This document shows positions 1 to 9,000 of a stretch of DNA of 11,854 bases, piece by piece. The number at the start of each line of letters is the position of its first letter. The stretch's first letter is position 1. The position numbers were made by a program, and so were the translations under genes. This stretch comes from Cyanobacteria bacterium UBA8803 (GTDB lineage Bacteria; Cyanobacteriota; Cyanobacteriia; Cyanobacteriales; Coleofasciculaceae). The stretch spans positions 1 to 11,854 of the forward strand of contig DNXU01000280.1 of NCBI GenBank assembly GCA_003505715.1, given 5' to 3'. The notes under the pieces were generated by a model. It was not told where the DNA came from, did not search any database, and saw only the letters and a program-made list of their open reading frames with translations.

Positions 1-3000
1 AGATGGGTGGCATCTGTGGGGAGTCATTGCTTACGAAGGAAAGGAGTATGAAATCGCTATTGAACGGATTAATCGAGCCATTGAGCTGAATTCAATCGTT
101 CCAAGCTTTCACACCCATTTAGGCAATGTTTTTCAGAAGCAAGGGAAGTTAGAAGAGGCGATCCAAGCTCACCAGAAAGCCCTAGAAATCAATCCTAACT
201 ATGCAGATGCCTACTACAACCTGGGACATACCCTAGAAAAGCAAGGGAAGTTGAACGAGGCTATTAAAGCCTACCAGCGTACCGTGGAGTTGAAGCCTGA
301 CTTTGCTGATGCACACAATAATCTTGGTAATGCTTTAAAAGAGCAAGGGAAACTGGCTGAGGCGATCGCATCCTACCAACGTGCCCTCCAGATCGATCCC
401 AACTGCGAGGTTACTCAGAGCAATCTGGTGTCCAGTCTCCATTATAGCAGCGAGTATCAACCCTCAGAAATCTATGCCGAACATCGAAAGTGGGACAAAC
501 TCTATGCAGCCCCGTTCACAACAGCAATCCAAACTTATAATAAAAATGCTCCAGAGGAGACTTTACCCGAATACAACCCTGACCGTCGGCTTCGTATTGG
601 TTACGTCTCCGGTGACTTCAAAACCCATTCGGTTACCTACTTCTTTGAACCCCTGCTAGTTGCTCGCGATCGCCGTAATTTTGAAATCATTTGCTACGCC
701 AACAATAAAAAAGCAGATGCAACAACACAAAGGCTGCGCCAACTTGCCGATGGTTGGCGCGAGATCGCTGCTTTAAAGGACGAACAGGTAGCCGAGTTAG
801 TTCACCAAGATAGGATTGACATCCTAATCGACCTTTCTGGCCATACGGCCAACAATCGACTTCTCGTATTTGCCCGCAAACCTGCTCCTATACAGGCCAG
901 CTACATCGGCTATCCTGATACCACTGGCCTCAGCACAATCGATTATCGCTTTACCGATGTCTGGGCCGATCCCGAAGGACAAACTGAACACCTGCATACA
1001 GAAGAACTAGTTCGCTTACCCCACGGCTTCCTCTGTTACCAGCCTCCTGTAGATGCTCCCCAAGTCAGCTCACCGCCAGTCCTAGAAACAGGACAAATTA
1101 CTTTCGGTTCCTTCAACAACCTGGCCAAAATCAGTCCCAAACTAATCGATTACTGGGCAGAAATCCTCAGAGTTGTTCCCAATAGCCGCCTATTGCTTAA
1201 ATCTAAATCGTTGGTTGACCCCAGCACCCAAGAGTATGTACAAGGACTGTTCCAACAGCAGGGTATCGACTCAAATCGCCTAGAATTAGTTGGTCGGTTG
1301 CCCGACAAGAGCCAACATTTAGCTTTTTATAACCAGGTGGATATTGCCCTAGATACCTTTCCCTACCACGGCACGACTACCACCTGTGAGGCGATGTGGA
1401 TGGGGGTGCCCGTGATTACTCTAGCGGGGCAAACCCATGTTTCCCGGGTGGGGGTAAGTCTGCTGTCCTCAGTGAGTCTAGAAGAGCTAATCGCCCAATC
1501 CCCTGAAGAGTATATTCAAAAAGCTGTCGCTCTTGCCAAGAATCGGGCACAACTGCAAGAGTTGCGGGCTACTCTGCGCGATCGGATGCAAGCAGCACCG
1601 TTGACCAATGCCAAACTGATTACCCAATCGCTAGAGGATGCCTACCGGACAATGTGGCAGCGCTGGTGCAGCCAGGGAAAATCTGCTGAAGCAGCATTAG
1701 TAAAAATATTATCTACAAATCCTGACCAGCTCGATACAGAACTAGATTTAGGGATTGAATATTGCCAATCAGCAAAATTTCAAGAAGCAGAAGCTTGCTT
1801 TCAGAAAGTGCTAAAAATGAAACCTGACAATGCCGAAGCTTGGCACCTACTGGGAGTAATAGCCGCCCACCAACATAACTATCAAATCGCTATCGAACGG
1901 ATTGAAAAAGCGATAAAGCTGAAGCCAAATGAGGCTATTTTCTATACCAACTTTGGTAACGTATACCTTGCTCAGGAAGATTTTCAGCAAGCAATTGCCT
2001 GTTATCAAAAAGCCCTTCAAATCCAACCTAATAACGCCGACGCTTATAAAAACTTGGGCGTTGCCCATCAAAAACAAGGCAATTTTACTCAAGCTCTACA
2101 ATACTACCAGAAAGTCCTGCAAATTCAACCCGGTAATGCAGAGGCTTATATCAATCTGGGAAATGTCTACCATCGACAAGGACGACAGACTGAAGCCATC
2201 AACTACTACCAAAAAGCGATTCAACTTCAACCCAATAATGCGATCGCTCAGAGTAATCTTGCGACTACCTTGCACTACAGCAACGACTATGAGCCATCAG
2301 CGATCTATTCTGCCCACCGGAAATGGGCGAATAGCTATGCCCAACCCTTGGCAGCCAGCATCCCAAGCCACAGCAATGACCCTAACCCAGAGCGTTGCTT
2401 ACGCATTGGCTACGTTTCTGGCGACTTTTATCTCCACTCAGTCGCTTTCTTCTTCGAGCCATTACTGGCCGCCCACAACCACCAGGATTTCCAGATTATC
2501 TGCTACGCTAACAATAAAAAAACTGACGCTACCACGCAACGGTTGCAGTCCCTCGCTGATGGCTGGCATGAAATTCATTCCTTAAACGATGAGCAGGTAG
2601 CAGAATTGATACGCCGGGATGGGATTGATATTCTGGTCGATTTGTCAGGTTACACCAAGGGGAATCGCAAATTAGTCTTTGCCCGTAAACCAGCACCAGT
2701 GCAGGTCACCTATCTTGGCTATCCCAACACCACTGGCCTCGACACGATAGATTATCGGTTGACTGATGCCTGGACCGATCCAGAAGGACAAACGGAACAT
2801 CTGCATACGGAACAACTAGTGCGCTTACCCCATGGGTTCCTGTGTTATCAGCCTCCCATAGAATGTCCAGAAGTCGGCTCCCTGCCTGTTTTGACTAACC
2901 AGCAGGTTACTTTTGGGTCGTTTAATAATTTATCCAAGGTCACCCCAGAGCTAATTGGTTATTGGGCAAGGATTCTCACAGCGATACCCAGCAGCCGCCT

Positions 3001-6000
3001 GATCATTAAATCCAAACCACTGTTTGACGCAGGCACCCGCGACTACGTTTATGAGCAGTTCAAACAGCACAGTATTGAAGCACAACGTATCGAATTACTC
3101 GGTTGGCTTCCTGATACAAGCCAACACCTCACCCTTTACAATCAGGTAGATATTGCCCTGGATACCTTTCCCTACAATGGTACGACCACTACCTGTGAAG
3201 CCCTGTGGATGGGTGTACCGATCGTTACTTTAGCAGGTCAAACCCATGTCTCGCGAGTAGGAGTCAGCCTGCTGTGGTCAGTCGGTTTGGCAGAACTAAT
3301 TGCTGAATCATCTGAAGAGTATATTCAAAAAGCAGTTGATCTGGCTCATAATCTAGAACGCTTGCAAGAATTACGAGCGACTCTGCGCGATCGCATGGCA
3401 GCAGCACCCTTGACTAATGCCCAACTGATTACCCGATCGCTCGAAAATGCCTACCGAACAATGTGGCGGCATTGGTGCAGTAAGGAAGAATCTCAAAGGA
3501 CTCAACCCCAACCTGACTATGCACAAGCTCATTTCCAATTAGGAAATGTCTTGAAAATACAAGGGAAACTAGCTGAGGCAATTGAGTCCTACCAACAAGC
3601 TCTAAACCTCAAGCCTGACTATGCTGAGGCTCTCAATAATCTAGGAAACGCTTTTTATGAGCAAGGGAAACTAGCTGAGGCGATCGCTTCCTATCGACGT
3701 GCCCTACAACTTAATTCTAATCATGTTGAAATTTATAACAACCTAGGAAATGCGTTGCAAGAAGAAGGAAAGCTACAGGAAGCAGTTGTTTCCTTCCAGC
3801 AGGCATTACAACTAAAACCTGACTACACTGATGCACACTATAACCTGGCAAATACTTTGAAAAACCAGGGCAAGTTACAGGAATCGATCGCGTGCTATCA
3901 ACGTGCTATCCAGCTTAATCCCAACTTGGAGAAAACACACAATAATCTAGGGAATGCTTGGCAAGACCAAGGCAAGTCACACGAAGCGATCGCATCCTAC
4001 CAACAGGCCCTCCAGCTTAATCCCAACTATAAGGTGGCACAAGACAATCTGGTGTTCAGCCTCCATTACAGCAGTGAGTATCAGCCATCAGAAATATATG
4101 CCGAACATCGAAAATGGGCTGAATGCATAGCATTAATAACAGAACCGATTCAGCCCCACAGCAACGAGCGCAATCGAGAACGGCGGCTGCGCATTGGCTA
4201 TGTTTCGGGTGACTTCAAAACCCATTCGGTTTCCTATTTCTTTGAACCCTTGCTTGCTGCCCACAACCACAGCGAGTTTGATCTGATCTGCTACGCCAAC
4301 AACAAACAAACCGATGCCACAACCGCACGGTTACGTCAACTCGCCGATGGATGGCGCGAGATTTATGCCCTCAATGACGAGCAGGTTGCCCAACTAATTC
4401 GACAGGACAAAATTGACATATTAGTAGATCTTTCCGGTCATACCAAGGGCAACCGGATGCTAGTGTTTGCCCGCAAACCAGCACCTATCCAAGCCACCTA
4501 TCTTGGCTATCCCAACACTACCGGACTCGACCAAATCGATTATCGCCTAGTCGATGTCTGGAGCGATCCCCAAGGGCAGACCGAACACCTGCATACAGAA
4601 CAACTCGTTCGCTTGCCTCAGGGCTTCTTATGCTATCAGCCTCCGGTCAATTCTCCACAAGTTAGTCCACCACCGTTTTCTCGACGAGGACAAATTACCT
4701 TTGGCTGTTTCAACCACTTAGCTAAGGTCAACCCGCAACTGGTCAGTTATTGGACACAAATTCTCCAAGCCGTTCCTAACAGTCGCTTTTTACTTAAATC
4801 AGAACCGCTGGTTGACTCTGGCACTCGTAACTACTTACAGGACTTATTCCAACAGCAGGGCATTGATGCCGAACGTCTGGAACTAATGGGTTGGATTCCC
4901 GCTCAGAGCGAACACTTGAGCCTGTATAGCCAGGTGGATATTGCGTTGGATACTTTCCCTTACCATGGCACAACCACTACCTGTGAAGCTCTGTGGATGG
5001 GCGTACCCGTGATTACCCTGGCAGGGCAAACTCACGTCTCACGGGTGGGAGTAAGTCTACTGCACGCTGTTGGTTTGGAGGAAATGATTGCTCAATCTCC
5101 TGAAGCATATATCCAAAAAGCTGTTGAGCTGGCCAACGATCAAGAGCGACTGCAAGCATTACGGGTTACTCTCCGCGATCGCATGGCAGCAGCACCCTTG
5201 ACCAATGCCCAACTAATTACCCAATCTCTGGAGGAGGCATACCGAACAATGTGGCGGCAATTTTGTGACCAATCTCCACTTGAACCAGACCAACGCCTAG
5301 TTGAGATCGAGGGAAATATCCAAATCTGCGTTAAAAACGATCTCAATAGTTTGACAACCTATATCTTGTTAGAGCAGGGGGATTGGTTCGAGCCAGAGAT
5401 GGCTTTTGTGCGCCGATTAATTACCCCCGGTATGCAGATTTTAGATATTGGAGCCAATCATGGTGTCTATACCCTGACCATGGCTAAGTTACTGCAAGGA
5501 CAGGGGCAAGTCACTGCCTATGAGCCAGATCGTTCAGTGGTTCAGCGCCTGCACAAAAGTTTAGAGGTGAATGCCTTAACAACCGTAGAAGTTGTCAACG
5601 CGGGTCTTTCAGACTATGAAGGTGAAGCTACCCTGTTTCTTTCAACCAATAGCGAACTCAATTCACTACAGCACAATGATACTCACCAAAGGCAGGAAAC
5701 CATTCAGCTACTAAGCCTGGATCGAGAATTAGCAAGGCGAGGTTGGCAGGATATCAGTTTTATCAAGTTAGATGCAGAGGGCGAAGAACCTAAGATTTTG
5801 GCAGGCGGTCAACGATTCTTCTCTGAGCAATCCCCCTTAATCATGTTTGAACTCAAGCATGGTAAAAAGATTAACCTGCCCCTCATTCAGCTATTTCAGC
5901 AACTCGGCTATGCTATCTACCGCTTTGTTCCTGGGTTAGGTTGCCTGGTTCCCTTTGATGTCAATCAACCTGTCGATGGTTACCAACTCAATCTGTTTGC

Positions 6001-9000
6001 TTGTAAAGCCGATCGAGCAAAGCAGCTAGTTGAATGCGACTTACTGGTAGCGAAGGTTTCAGAAAAACCAGCACTACCTACACCCTCCTCTTGGTTAGAT
6101 GGGATCTCAGCTTTAGGTTACACAGCACCTTTCCTGAACCAATGGCGAGCGCTGGCAACTACTGCTGAAGAAAATACTCAAACTTACTTAGAAGGTCTCA
6201 GTTATTTTCTGCTGATTAAATCAAAACAAGTGTCCTGTGGGGAAAGGTTAGCATCCCTGCAATATTCCTTTGAATGCCTTCAGCAAGCAGTTCGTACAAA
6301 ACCTTCTTTGACAAGACTTTGTAGCCTAGCACGAGTAGCCGCAGAGTTGGGAAAGCGACAAGTTAGTGTTGAGGTATTGGAAAAATTATACAATGCTCTA
6401 CAGGCAAGCCAAACCATCTTGATTGACGAACCATTTTTGCCCGTCAACCCACAATATGACTATCAATCATTAAACGATAACTGGCACGATTGGCTATTCG
6501 GCAGTATTTTGGAAACCTATGAGAATAGCCGTGCTTTCTCATCCTACTTTTCTCCCCAGATATCTGTCACTCTACTCAATCAGGTTATCCAGAAACCTTG
6601 CCACAGCGATCGAGCAGAGCGCCGACTACAACTTGCTAAGAAACGGCTCGAAGCAAAACAAGATGCTAAGTTACCTAACGCTACCAAAAAGGCGACAGAG
6701 AACATGGGCAGCGGTTCCGAGTTTGTTTATATTAATGACATTTTTGTCCCCCCCGTGATCTCTATTGTAGACATCGGTGCCATGGAACTCTCCGGTAGCG
6801 AAGATCGGTTTGTTCGTCTATCACAACAGGGTTTGGCAACGATCGTCGGGTTTGAACCGCTGCCTGAGGAATGCGCTAAGCTCAACGCCAAGGCAGAAGG
6901 TTCGCGACGCTATTTACCCTATGCGATCGCAGATGGCAGTAAAAGAACGCTGTATGTCAAGAATACTGGGATGACTTCATCACTACTGCCACCTAACCAG
7001 GATTTGATATCACTGTTCGTGAACCTTGCAGAACTAATGCAGGTGGTTCGTACCGAGGAGATCGTCACGAAGCGACTTGATGACATTCCCGAAATTGTCG
7101 AGGCGGGGTGCGATCTACTGAAGGTGGATGTCCAGGGTTTGGAATTCGAGATCTTTTGTAATGCCACTACCGTCCTGTCAAACTGCCTGGTAGTGCAAAC
7201 TGAGGTTGAGTTTGTTCCCCTCTACGTCAATCAGCCGCTATTTGCAGAGGTCGATCAGGTACTGCGCCAGAACGGATTTGTCTTCCATAAATTCCTGGGA
7301 CTCTCAGGCCGACCGTTCAAACCAATCGTGCAGAACGGCAATCCTAATGCCAGGATTAGTCAGGTGCTTTGGAGCGATGCAGTGTACGTGCGCGATTTCA
7401 CGCAACTCCATCATCTTACACCGGAGAAGCTGCTCAAACTCGCGGCTATTCTCCATGAGTTATATGGCTCAGTTGACCTCTGCCACCATCTCCTGACCGT
7501 TTATGATGAAAAAACTGGAGCAACCTTGACCAGCAGGTATCTGGAAAGGTTAGTTCAGAAAATAGAAAATCAAACTGAGAAAAATCAGACAAATCCTGCT
7601 CCAATTGCAAACCAACTTGACTTAGGCATCAAGCATCACCAATCTGGGCAATTATCAGAAGCAGAAACCTGTTTCCAACAAGTGCTAAAGTGGCAACCCG
7701 ATAATTCCGATGCTTGGCATCTACTGGGAGTTATTGCTGCTCAACAGCAGCAGTATTCAAAAGCGATTGAGCGTATTGAACGAGCGATCGCACTGAAACC
7801 AACTGAAGCGACTTTCTACGACAACCTTGGCAATGTCTATATCGAGCAAGAACAATTTCATCTAGCCTGTGAATCTTACAAAACCGTCCTCCAGTTTCAG
7901 CCCAATAATACCAACACCCGTAAAAAACTAACCATTGCCTGCGAAGAGCTACTGGATTTAGGCATAGAACATCACCAAGCCAGGAGATTAGCAGAGGCAG
8001 AAACTTGTTATCAACAGGTGCTTCAGTACCAACCCAATCGTGCTGATGCTTGGCATCTGTGGGGAGCGATTGCTTACGACAGAAAGGAGTACGAAACTGC
8101 CATTGAAAGGATTAATCGAGCCATTGAGCTGAATTCAACCGCTCCAAGCTTCTACACTCATTTAGGAAATATTTTCCAGGAGCAAGGAAAGTTAGAAGAG
8201 GCGATCCAAGCTCACCAGAAAGCGCTACTAATTAATCCCAACTTAACTGAGGTACATAATAATATTGGGAATGCCTTAGTAGACCAAGGGAAACTGGCTG
8301 AGGCGATCGCATCCTATCAGCGTGCCATAGAAATCAACCCCGACTTCGCTGAGGCACACGGTAACCTAGGGAATGCTTTAATTAATCAGGGCAAAGTGGC
8401 TGAGGCGATCGCATCCTATCAACGTGCCTTACAACTTAAACCTGACTACGCTGACGCATACTATAACCTGGGAAATATCTTCAAAGACCAGGGTAACTTA
8501 CCTGAAGCGATCGCGTCCTATCAACATGCCGTTCAGCTCAATCCTAACTTGGCGAAGGCATACAATAATTTAGGGAATGCTTGGCAAGGTCAAGGCAAGT
8601 TACAGGAAGCGATCGCGTGCTATCAACGTGTCCTCCAGCTCAATCCTAACTTGGCGAAGGCACACAATAATCTAGGGAATGCTTGGCAAGACCAAGGCAA
8701 GTCACAGGAAGCGATCGCATCCTACCAACGTGCCGTTGATCTCAATCCCAACTATGCGATGGCGCAAGACAATCTGGTGTTCACCCTTCATTACAGTAGT
8801 GAGTATCAACCATCACAAATCTATGCCGAACATCAAAAATGGGGCGATCGCATAGCATTGTTAATAAAAGAACGAATTCAGCCTCAAAATAACGATTCTC
8901 CAGAGGAGACGCAACGCGATCGCAACCCAGAACGGCGGCTGCGCATTGGTTATGTATCCGGCGACTTCAAGAGTCATTCTGTTTCCCACTTCTTCGAGCC

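Noticed and set aside
251..253. TTG at 251 as the start of the giant gene
   Set aside because: The same frame is open to the window edge and the 83 codons before it are good TPR sequence continuous with what follows.
1929..2585. 218-codon alternative-frame ORF on the + strand
   Set aside because: It lies entirely inside TPR tract 2 and GT41-2, has no recognisable domain, and reflects the codon bias of the real frame.
6704..7552. FkbM-2 as a separate gene starting at the in-frame ATG at 6704
   Set aside because: There is no stop before it, no convincing ribosome binding site, and the frame continues without a break on both sides. Internal initiation cannot be excluded but is not supported.
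8250..8760. Regular 102-bp repeats that could be mistaken for a CRISPR array or minisatellite
   Set aside because: The period equals 34 codons, the frame is intact and every unit translates to a TPR; there are no unique spacers between constant repeats.
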